Source of the DNA: Aquisphaera insulae
GTDB lineage: Bacteria > Planctomycetota > Planctomycetia > Isosphaerales > Isosphaeraceae
Reading direction: 5' to 3'
NCBI RefSeq assembly: GCF_011064615.1
Contig: NZ_JAALJH010000020.1
Span: 51,535-115,534 of the forward strand
Length of the DNA: 64,000 bases
Below are positions 45,261 to 52,883 of the stretch, one piece after another. Each line of letters opens with the position of its first letter. Within the stretch, counting starts at the first letter, position 1. The translations under genes were made by a program, and so were the position numbers. The notes under the pieces are model-generated. The model saw only the letters and a program-made list of their open reading frames with translations, searched no databases and was not told the DNA's origin.

Positions 45261-46457
45261 ATGAGCAACGAGCCGCAACTGACCCAGCACAAGGTGACTG
45301 TCCTCCTGATCGACGACCAGCCGATGATTGGCGAGGCCGTGCGGCGGATGCTGGCCGGCGAGCCCGACGTCGATTTCCATTACTGCCGCGACGCCACCAA
45401 GGCCCTCGACGAGGCCGGCCGGATCAAGCCCACCGTGATCCTCCAGGACCTGGTCATGCCGGACATCGACGGCCTGTCCCTGGTCAAGAACTTCCGGGCC
45501 AACGAGGCGACCAAGGACACCCCCATGATCGTCCTCTCCACCAAGGAGGAGCCGGCGGTCAAGGCGGAGGCCTTCGCCCTGGGGGCCAACGACTACGTCG
45601 TCAAGCTCCCGGACCGCCTCGAGCTGCTCGCCCGGATTCGGTATCACTCCAAGGGCTACATCGCCCAGCTCCAGCGGAACGAGGCCTACCAGGCCCTCCA
45701 GGAGAGCCAGAAGCGGCTGGCCAATGAGGTGAAGCAGGCGGAACGCTACGTCCTGTCGCTCCTGCCCGACAAGCTCAAGAAGGGGGAGATCCGGACCGAC
45801 TGGCGGTTCGTCCCCTCCGCGGAGCTCGGCGGCGACTCGTTCGGCTACCACTGGCTGGACGACGACCACTTCGCCTTCTACCTCCTGGACGTCAGCGGCC
45901 ACGGCGTCGGCGCGGCCTTGCTGTCGGTCTCGGCCATCAACTCGCTCCGCTCCCAGGCGCTGCCGAACACCGACTTCCGCAAGCCCAGCCAGGTCCTCTT
46001 CGCGCTCAACAACGCCTTCCAGATGGATCAGCAGAACGGCCTCTACTTCACGATCTGGTACGGCGTCTTCCACAAGCCCACGCGGCGCGTCGACTACTCG
46101 GGCGGCGGCCACCCGCCGGCCCTGCTGCTGGGCGGGCCGTCGGCCGCCGAGGCGAAGCTCGAGGTCCTCGACTCCAAGGGCCCGATGATCGGCGCCATGA
46201 CCGACCTGGAGTACGAGTCCGGCACCACCACCCTGGACAAGTTCGCGACGGTCTACCTGTTCAGCGACGGCGCCTATGAGATCGAGAAGGCCGACAAGAC
46301 GATGTGGCCGTTCGGCGAGTTCCTCGCCTACATGGGCCAGGGCCCCCACGAGGGGGTCGCGGAATCGAAGATGGACCGCCTGATCGCGCACGACCGCGTG
46401 CTCATGGGGACCGACGACTTCGCCGACGACCTGTCGATCGTCGAGCTGATCTTCTGA
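45261..46457 (+). CDS. WspR-like receiver fused to a PP2C/SpoIIE phosphatase
   Basis: 398 residues. Receiver (about 11-135): LLIDDQPMIGEAVRRMLAG, acceptor D63 in TVILQDLVMPDIDG, VLSTKEEPAVKAEAFALGAN, and K115 in DYVVKLPDRLELLARIRYHS. This matches the WspR receiver closely, extending into its helical stalk (NEAYQALQESQKRLANE). Instead of GGDEF, a PP2C domain follows (about 165-398): AELGGDSFGY (D192), LLDVSGHGVGAALLSV (D210), VDYSGGGHPPALLL, FSDGAYE and DDFADDLSIV. The metal-binding aspartates are intact. It probably dephosphorylates an anti-sigma antagonist-like protein when activated by WspE. It lies 44 bp after wspF. Confidence 0.92.
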   Translation: MSNEPQLTQHKVTVLLIDDQPMIGEAVRRMLAGEPDVDFHYCRDATKALDEAGRIKPTVILQDLVMPDIDGLSLVKNFRANEATKDTPMIVLSTKEEPAVKAEAFALGANDYVVKLPDRLELLARIRYHSKGYIAQLQRNEAYQALQESQKRLANEVKQAERYVLSLLPDKLKKGEIRTDWRFVPSAELGGDSFGYHWLDDDHFAFYLLDVSGHGVGAALLSVSAINSLRSQALPNTDFRKPSQVLFALNNAFQMDQQNGLYFTIWYGVFHKPTRRVDYSGGGHPPALLLGGPSAAEAKLEVLDSKGPMIGAMTDLEYESGTTTLDKFATVYLFSDGAYEIEKADKTMWPFGEFLAYMGQGPHEGVAESKMDRLIAHDRVLMGTDDFADDLSIVELIF

Positions 46458-46673
46458 CGACGCGATCGGCGACGTCGGGGGCGGGGGGGGGAGCGGGCCG
46501 CGGCGGTCGGGAGGCCGCGGAGATTCAGGGCCGGCTCGCAAGGAAGTGGCCGGCCCGACGAATGCCCTCAGAACGGGGCGATGGCCGCCCCCGCATGCGA
46601 AGGTGCACCCGACGTCCCGGGCGCCGCGTGCGGCCGCCGACGAGCCGCCCCGAGACCCTGGAGATCCTGACCG

Positions 46674-48431
46674 ATGCTCTCCTCTCTATCTCTCTGGATG
46701 CTGGCCGCCGCGCTCGGGCAGGCGCCCGCGCCCGCGGAGGCCCCGGCGCCGCCGGCCTGGTTGAAGGCGATCCCCGCGGACGTGGACGCCGCGGTGCGGA
46801 TCCGCGGCGTGGACGCGGCCCATGCCGACGTCTCCGCCATGCTCAAGGCGTTCAGCCCCGCGCTGGCGGAACGGGCGGAGCCGGCCCTGTCGCAGGGGCT
46901 GGGCTCGCTCCGCCATCAGTTCGGCGACGGGGCGGTCACCACCCCGTGGGTCGGCCTCCTCCGGCTGGAGGGCGCCGAGGCCGCGTCGTGGAGCCTCGCC
47001 ATCCTCGTCCTCGAAGGGGAGCAGGCGAACGTCCTGGCCTCGATCAACGGCGGCAAGGCCCCCGAGCTGAAGGAGGAGGGCGGTGGCGTCTCGTCCTTCG
47101 AGCACACGGGGACCGGCAAGCTCTATTCCGCCAAGGGGCCCGGCTGCGTGGCCTTCGGGACCGACAAGTCCCTGATCGCGGCCATCGCGAAGCCGGCCGA
47201 GAAAGCCCTGGATTCGGTCCTTACCCCCGCCCAGGCCGCCCAGCTTCTCAAGGGCGACGTCGGCCTCTACGTGAATGCGAACGCGCTGGTGAAGCGGTAC
47301 TGGGAGCGGATCGACGGTGTCCGCCAGGGGCTGATGGCGGCGCTCGACCAGGCCGGGCAGCAGGCCGGGAACGCCGGCAGCATGGAAGCGGCCAAGGACA
47401 TCTACAACGCGCTGTTCGACGCGCTCAAGGACGCCGACGCGTTGGTGCTCAACGTGGACGCCGCGGCCGAGGGGCTCACGCTCGGCGGGGTGATCACGGC
47501 GAAGCCGGACTCGAAGTCCGCGGAGGGCTTCGCGAAGCTGTCGGCCGGTCCGGCCGACGGCCTGGCGAAGCTGCCGGCGGACGCCGCCTACTTCCTCTAC
47601 ATGAATATCGACTCCTCGACGCTCGACCGGTTGATGAACTCCAACCTGCGGATGATGAACTCCGGCGAGAAGCCCACGCCGGAGCAGGCCGAGGCCCTGG
47701 CGAAGCTCGCCACCTTCGGCCGGGTGGAGGCCCTGGGCTCCGTCAAGATGGCCGGCGGCATGGGCGTGCTCAACGTGACCCGCGTCGGCGACCCCGCGGG
47801 CTACATCGAGGCCTCGAAGGCCGTCCAGCGGTCGTTCAAGGCGGGGGGCGCGAAGGGCCTGATCAAGGACATCACGTCCGAGCCGGTGGCGGAGCCCTTC
47901 CGCGGCATCCCCCTCACCCACGTCGTCACGAAGCTCGACATCGACCGGTTCGTCGAGCAGGCGGCCAGCAACAGGCCCGCGGCCGAGATGCTCAGGTCGA
48001 TGTTCCCCGGCGGCGAGACGAACTCCTGGATCGGGACCGACGGCACGCTCGTCTTCCAGGCCACGGCCGCGACCTGGGACGAGGCCAGGGCCCTGATCGG
48101 CTCGTACCTCGACGGCAAGCTCGGGATCGGCGAGTCGGCGTCCTTCAAGCAGGTCCGCGCGGGGCTGCCCGAGAAGGCGAATATCGCCTTCCTGATGAGC
48201 GCCCAGGGGTTCACCTCGCTGATCGCCAACTCGCTGGCCGCCGCGCTGAGCCGCCCCGAATTGAAGCCCGGCGAGCTCCCCTCGGAGCCGGCCGTCTTCG
48301 GATTCGCGACGACCCCGGCGGCCCCGCACGGGGTCGAGTTCCGCGCGGTCGTCCCCGCCGCGGTGGGCCCGGTCTTCGAGAAGGGGCTGGTCCCCCTCTT
48401 CGGGGCCATGCGGCCGCCGGCGAACAACTGA
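46674..48431 (+). CDS. Exported protein of unknown function
   Basis: 585 residues. A signal peptide (SLSLWMLAAALGQAPAPAEA) is followed by a soluble alpha/beta protein containing YVNANALVKRYWERIDGVRQ, ADALVLNVDAAAEGLTLGGV and YFLYMNIDSSTLDRLMNSNL. The pattern resembles DUF3352-like surface proteins common in planctomycetes, without a firm match. The 216 bp upstream contain no recognisable motif. It is likely transcribed on its own or with the ClC gene 66 bp downstream. Confidence 0.75.
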   Translation: MLSSLSLWMLAAALGQAPAPAEAPAPPAWLKAIPADVDAAVRIRGVDAAHADVSAMLKAFSPALAERAEPALSQGLGSLRHQFGDGAVTTPWVGLLRLEGAEAASWSLAILVLEGEQANVLASINGGKAPELKEEGGGVSSFEHTGTGKLYSAKGPGCVAFGTDKSLIAAIAKPAEKALDSVLTPAQAAQLLKGDVGLYVNANALVKRYWERIDGVRQGLMAALDQAGQQAGNAGSMEAAKDIYNALFDALKDADALVLNVDAAAEGLTLGGVITAKPDSKSAEGFAKLSAGPADGLAKLPADAAYFLYMNIDSSTLDRLMNSNLRMMNSGEKPTPEQAEALAKLATFGRVEALGSVKMAGGMGVLNVTRVGDPAGYIEASKAVQRSFKAGGAKGLIKDITSEPVAEPFRGIPLTHVVTKLDIDRFVEQAASNRPAAEMLRSMFPGGETNSWIGTDGTLVFQATAATWDEARALIGSYLDGKLGIGESASFKQVRAGLPEKANIAFLMSAQGFTSLIANSLAAALSRPELKPGELPSEPAVFGFATTPAAPHGVEFRAVVPAAVGPVFEKGLVPLFGAMRPPANN

Positions 48432-48497
48432 CGTTCCACGCCGGCCGCGCGGGGACGAGCCTCGCGCGGCCGGCGGCAGGGAAACTCGGAGTCTCGA

Positions 48498-50408
48498 TTG
48501 ATGGCGGGATCGGGAAGGGTGGCCGACGGGAAGCGATCGGCGTGGTGGCACGGTCCAATCCGGAAGGGGTTCGAGAGGGTGGCCGGGCTCTGGGCGACCC
48601 CCGGCGTGGGCCGGGTGGCCCTCTGCAGCCCGGCCGTCGGCGTGATCGGCGGCCTGGGGGCGGTGGCCTTCCTCGTCTGCCTCCAGGCGATGTATCGGTA
48701 CGTCCTGGCCGGCCTGCTGCACTACAACATGCCGCCGACCCTTGAAGGGACGGCGCATGCCGTGACGTATCCGTGGCCATGGTGGCTGGTGCTCCTCTGC
48801 CCGGCGATCGGCGGCCTGATCTCCGGCGTCCTCGTGTTCACCTGGGCGCCCGAGGCGGAGGGACACGGGACCGACGCCATGGTTCGATCCTTCCACCGCG
48901 GCGGAGGCCTCATCCGGGCCCGGGTGCCGTTCATCAAGTCGATCGCCTCGATCATCACCATCGGCACGGGGGGATCCGCCGGCCAGGAGGGGCCGATCGC
49001 GCAGATCGGGGCCGGCTTCGGATCCTACCTGGCACGCGTGCTCCGCCTGCACGTCGACGAGAGGAGGACGCTCATGCTCGCCGGCGCCGCCGCCGGCGTC
49101 GGGGCCATCTTCCGGGCACCCCTGGGCGGTGCCCTCTTCGCCGGCGAGGTGCTCTATTCGTCCACCGCGTTCGAATCCACGGCGCTGCTGCCTTGCCTGG
49201 CGAGCTCGATCATCGCCTACTCGACGTTCGCCCTGTTCATCACGCCGGAGCCGATCTTCAGCCTCCCCACGCTCAGCTTCCAGGGGCTCCGCGACCTGCC
49301 GCTCTACGCCGGCCTGACGATCGTCTGCGCCGCCTTCGGATGGCTCTACGTGAGGGTCTTCTACGGGTTGAGGGACTACTTCTTCAAGCCGATGCCGATC
49401 CCCCGGCATCTCAAGCCGGCGGTCGGCGGCCTCCTGCTTGGGCTGATCGCGCTGGCGTTCCCCCAGATCATGACCGGCGGCTACGGCTGGGTGCAGTGGG
49501 GGGCCATCGGCATGCCTCCGAAGCTGGCGATGCCCGGCGAGGCCATCTTCACGCCCCACATGGACATGACCCTGCTGCTGACGCTCTGCTTCCTCAAGAT
49601 CGTCGCCACCGGCTTCACGATCAGCTCCGGCGGCAGCGGCGGCGTCTTCGGGCCGTCGATGCTCATCGGCGGGATGATCGGCGGATTCTACGGCCAGCTC
49701 ATGGCCCGGCTCCTGCCCATCGCGCACATCAACCCGGCCGCGTTCGTGCTCGTGGGCATGGGCGGCTTCTTCGCGGGCGTCTCCAAGACGCCGCTGACCT
49801 CCATCGTCATGGTCAGCGAGATGACCGGCTCGTACAGCCTGCTGGTGCCGCTGATGCTCGCCTGCGGGCTGAACATGGCGATCTCTCGACGATGGACGAT
49901 CTACGAGGAGCAGGTCGCCAGCCCGATCGACAGCCCGGCGCATCAGGGGGACTTCGTCGTGGACGTCCTGGACCGCATCCTCGTCCGCGACTCGAACATA
50001 CGTGTCAAGGGCCTGGAGACGATCGCCGCGTCGATGCCCTTCCCGGAGCTGATCCAGCGGGTCGCGCGATCGAGCGAATCCTTCTTCCCCGTCCTGGACG
50101 CCCAGGGCCGGCTGCGGGGAATCTTCACGCTCCGGGACCTCCGCCTGGCCTTCCTGGGTGCCGACTGGGGCCCGCTCGTCCTGGCCGACGACCTGGCCAC
50201 GCGGCCGGTCCTCTCCGTCACCCCGGACGACACCCTGCACACCGCCCTGCGGCGGATGACCGAGCTCAACGTGGACGAGATCCCCGTCGTCTCCCGGGAC
50301 GACCACACGGAGCTCATCGGCCTGCTCAGCCGCCGCGAGCTGACCTCGTCGTACACCTCCCTGATCGAATCCCTCCGGACACCGGCCCCTGACCCGCACC
50401 GGTCCTGA
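48498..50408 (+). CDS. ClC-type chloride channel/transporter with CBS pair
   Basis: 636 residues. The ClC domain (about 40-465) has GTGGSAGQEGPIAQIG with the gating Glu (GQEGP instead of the common GREGP) and SSGGSGGVFGPSMLIGG (GxFxP motif). A CBS-domain pair follows (about 480-630, RIRGIFTLRDLR-like and HTELIGLLSRRELT), likely binding nucleotides for regulation. The first ClC selectivity motif (GSGIP) is not evident, so ion selectivity may differ. Two adjacent ATGs (48498/48501) lie behind GGAG. Confidence 0.9.
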   Translation: MMAGSGRVADGKRSAWWHGPIRKGFERVAGLWATPGVGRVALCSPAVGVIGGLGAVAFLVCLQAMYRYVLAGLLHYNMPPTLEGTAHAVTYPWPWWLVLLCPAIGGLISGVLVFTWAPEAEGHGTDAMVRSFHRGGGLIRARVPFIKSIASIITIGTGGSAGQEGPIAQIGAGFGSYLARVLRLHVDERRTLMLAGAAAGVGAIFRAPLGGALFAGEVLYSSTAFESTALLPCLASSIIAYSTFALFITPEPIFSLPTLSFQGLRDLPLYAGLTIVCAAFGWLYVRVFYGLRDYFFKPMPIPRHLKPAVGGLLLGLIALAFPQIMTGGYGWVQWGAIGMPPKLAMPGEAIFTPHMDMTLLLTLCFLKIVATGFTISSGGSGGVFGPSMLIGGMIGGFYGQLMARLLPIAHINPAAFVLVGMGGFFAGVSKTPLTSIVMVSEMTGSYSLLVPLMLACGLNMAISRRWTIYEEQVASPIDSPAHQGDFVVDVLDRILVRDSNIRVKGLETIAASMPFPELIQRVARSSESFFPVLDAQGRLRGIFTLRDLRLAFLGADWGPLVLADDLATRPVLSVTPDDTLHTALRRMTELNVDEIPVVSRDDHTELIGLLSRRELTSSYTSLIESLRTPAPDPHRS

Positions 50409-50425
50409 AGACGAGCCGACTTGCA

Positions 50426-50497
50426 GGTGCATGGGTGCGAAATCCGTCCCGCATCTCGATACCGACGAACTTGTCCGGTGTTCTTCCCTTCTATGAT
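50426..50497 (+). promoter_or_regulatory. Leader of Hint gene 1, duplicated at 52745-52817
   Basis: The segment starting GGTGCATGGG and including GAAATCCGTC, ATCTCGA, ACCGA and TTCTTCCC is repeated before the second Hint gene with about three quarters identity. It ends in a -10-like TATGAT (50492-50497). Both copies lie about 70-140 bp before the respective start codons. Conservation of non-coding DNA within the tandem duplication points to a shared promoter or control site. Confidence 0.55.
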
Positions 50498-50566
50498 AAA
50501 CAGCAAGAGGACGATCCGAGGCGATCGCTCCTCGCTCGGGGCTCACCGGAGGGGAGGGTCGGGGTC

Positions 50567-52552
50567 ATGGTCTCCGCATGGATCCTTTGTACCTGTCTCG
50601 TCGCATCGGGGCCCGATGGCCATGGCCAGCCGGCCGTCCACCCGAAGAAGGCTGAATCCGAATCGCAGGTAATGCAGGCGCTCCAGGCCGAGGCGAAGGG
50701 GCTGGACGCCGAGCGGCTGACGCACCTGGCGCGGGCGATCGCGCTGGACCCTGGCAATGCGCTGGCACGCGGCCTGATGGGGCTGGTGGAATACCAGGGG
50801 CGGTGGCAGCGCTCCGAGGCGGCGGAGGCGAAGGCCCAGGAGGATCCGGCGCGGGCCGGGCGTCTCCGCGAATACCTGGAGAAGCGAGCGAGGACGCCGG
50901 CGAAGGCCGACGCGCAGGTGCGGCTGGCAGAGTGGTGTGAGCACAACGGCCTGAAAGAGCAAGCGAAGGCCCACTACCGCGCGGCGTTGCGGCTGGACCC
51001 GTCCCGGGAGCTGGCGTGGAAGAGGCTCGGCTACCGGAAGCAGGGGGGCCGCTGGGTGCGGCCGGAGGACCTGGCCGCGGAGAAGGCCGAGGCCGAGGCG
51101 CAGAAGAAGGCCGACCGCGAGTGGAAGCCGCGGCTGGAGCGGATCCGCGACGGACTGCTCGGCAAGGATCCGTCGAGACGAGAGAAGGCGGAGGCGGACC
51201 TGGCGTCGATCCACGACCACCGGGCCGTGCCGATGATCCTGGCGATCTTCATCCCGGCCGGCGAGCGGCCCCAGCTCGCGGCCGTGCGGGCGCTGGGGCA
51301 GATCGAGGGGCCGTCGGCGTCGGCCGTCCTGGCCGACCTTGCGGTCTTCAGCCCGCACGTTCCGGTCCGGGACGCCGCCTCCCGGACGATCATGGAGCGC
51401 GACCCTCGCGAGGTGATCGGCCGGCTGATCGCGGTGGTCCGCCGTCCCTTCAGGTACAAGCTCGCCCCGGGCAACGGGCCCGGCACCGCCGCCCGGCTCG
51501 TCGTCGACGGCCAGGAGTACAACTTCGAGAGGACCTATCGATTCCCCACCTTCATCGAGGCGCCCGCGCAGCCTTTCGCGGCCACCCTGGAGGTCCCGAA
51601 CGTCGTGAACAACCTGCCGGCCAACGCCTCCGCGGCGGATCGCAAGGAGTCCGAGGGTCGCATTCGCGAGGCGGTCGCGCAGGCCGAGATCAGGAACCAG
51701 ATCACGATGTCCCAGGCCGCGATGGTCCTCTACTGGAACGAAGTCTACCGGCGGCAGGCCCTGGAGGAGACCGCACGCAGGAACGCCGCCGTCGAGGAGG
51801 GCATGGAGAGGGATGTCCGGACGATCGAAGCGATCAACGGGGCGATCGAGGAGGCCGACGCCCGCGCCCTGCCCCTGCTCCGGACGCTCTCCGGGCAGGA
51901 TCTCGGCACCGATACCGACGCCTGGGCGCGATGGTGGACCAACGAGCTCGGCTACGCCTCTCCGAGCTCGACGCCCCCCAAGCCGACGTATACGGACGTC
52001 GTGAGCCCCGCCGACGTCGCGGTCGCAACGCAGGTGCCCGTCTTCACGACAGCCCTCACGACGATCGCCGCGAGGCATTCGTGCTTCGCCGGCGGCACGC
52101 CCGTGCGGACGATCGACGGGCCGCGGCCCATCGAGACGATCGCCGTCGGCGACATGGTGCTGTCGCAGGACACGGTGACGGGCAGCATCTCGTTCCGCCC
52201 GGTCGCGGCCGTCCATCACAACGACCCCGCACCGACGCTCCGGCTCCGGATCGGCGGCGAGACGATCACGGCCACCGGCATCCACCGATTCTGGAAGGCC
52301 GGCCATGGCTGGACCATGGCCCGCGAGCTGAAGCCCGGCGACCGCGTGCGGATGGTCGGGGCCAGCGCCGTGGTTGAATCGGTCGAGCCCGATACCATCC
52401 AGCCGGTGTACAACCTCGAGATCGAGGGGAATTCGGACTTCTTCGTGGGCCAGCGTGGGGCGCTCGTCCACGACAACAGCTTCGTCCGACCGGTCGAGAT
52501 GCCGTTCGACGGGCTCCCGAGCAACGGACATCAGGTCGAAACGGCGAGATGA
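50567..52552 (+). CDS. Exported repeat protein with C-terminal Hint domain (paralog 1)
   Basis: 661 residues. A signal-like N-terminus (MVSAWILCTCLVASG), a TPR-like helical part (about 35-180), HEAT-like helices (about 200-300) and a helical region (about 370-480) precede a Hint domain (about 506-638). Block A begins with Cys506 in HSCFAGGTPVRTIDGP, block B is TATGIHRFWKAGHGW, and the end is LVHDNS (Asn637-Ser638). Hint domains catalyse self-cleavage at their first Cys. A 23-residue tail follows (PVEMPFDGL...HQV) with no toxin domain. The ATG at 50567 follows GGAGGGGAGG. It is the first of a tandem pair with 52884-54932. Confidence 0.88.
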   Translation: MVSAWILCTCLVASGPDGHGQPAVHPKKAESESQVMQALQAEAKGLDAERLTHLARAIALDPGNALARGLMGLVEYQGRWQRSEAAEAKAQEDPARAGRLREYLEKRARTPAKADAQVRLAEWCEHNGLKEQAKAHYRAALRLDPSRELAWKRLGYRKQGGRWVRPEDLAAEKAEAEAQKKADREWKPRLERIRDGLLGKDPSRREKAEADLASIHDHRAVPMILAIFIPAGERPQLAAVRALGQIEGPSASAVLADLAVFSPHVPVRDAASRTIMERDPREVIGRLIAVVRRPFRYKLAPGNGPGTAARLVVDGQEYNFERTYRFPTFIEAPAQPFAATLEVPNVVNNLPANASAADRKESEGRIREAVAQAEIRNQITMSQAAMVLYWNEVYRRQALEETARRNAAVEEGMERDVRTIEAINGAIEEADARALPLLRTLSGQDLGTDTDAWARWWTNELGYASPSSTPPKPTYTDVVSPADVAVATQVPVFTTALTTIAARHSCFAGGTPVRTIDGPRPIETIAVGDMVLSQDTVTGSISFRPVAAVHHNDPAPTLRLRIGGETITATGIHRFWKAGHGWTMARELKPGDRVRMVGASAVVESVEPDTIQPVYNLEIEGNSDFFVGQRGALVHDNSFVRPVEMPFDGLPSNGHQVETAR

Positions 52553-52565
52553 AGCCCGCCTCCTC

Positions 52566-52595
52566 GCCGGTGCCCGGATCGATCAGGGCACCGGC
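52566..52595 (+). terminator. Hairpin after Hint gene 1
   Basis: A perfect 10-bp stem, GCCGGTGCCC and GGGCACCGGC, with a 10-nt loop, starts 13 bp after the stop codon. There is no T-run after it, so it may terminate poorly or protect the 3' end. The rest of the 331 bp gap (52553-52883) holds the leader of the second paralog (52745-52817). Confidence 0.55.
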
Positions 52596-52744
52596 ACCGC
52601 GGGGATGCCCGGGAATCGCCGCGGTGCCTGGTCGTCGCTCCGCAACATCGAGGTTCCGTGCTCGACCGCCGCGATGAGCCGACAGGCCCGCCGCCTCGCG
52701 ATCCGCCCCAATGCCCTCCATGATCGGGGGCGATCCGCATAGTG

Positions 52745-52817
52745 GGTGCATGGGGGTGAAATCCGTCGCAAATCTCGAGACCGATGGCACTCTCCTTGTT
52801 CTTCCCCCCATAGTAGA
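52745..52817 (+). promoter_or_regulatory. Leader of Hint gene 2, copy of 50426-50497
   Basis: The second copy of the duplicated leader: GGTGCATGGG, GAAATCCGTC, ATCTCGA, ACCGA, TTCTTCCC in the same order. The -10-like element is weaker here (CATAGT). It lies about 70-140 bp before the second Hint gene. The shared blocks suggest common regulation of both paralogs. Confidence 0.5.
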
Positions 52818-52883
52818 CTGAACGAGGATGCTCCGGGGCGATCACGCTTTCCGTGGGGCTGATCGAAGGGGAGGGTCGGCATC

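Noticed and set aside
46686..50546. Very long open frame (about 1286 codons) on the minus strand
   Set aside because: It is antisense to two well-supported genes (exported protein and ClC channel), arginine/glycine/aspartate-rich without any domain, and typical of shadow frames in GC-rich DNA.
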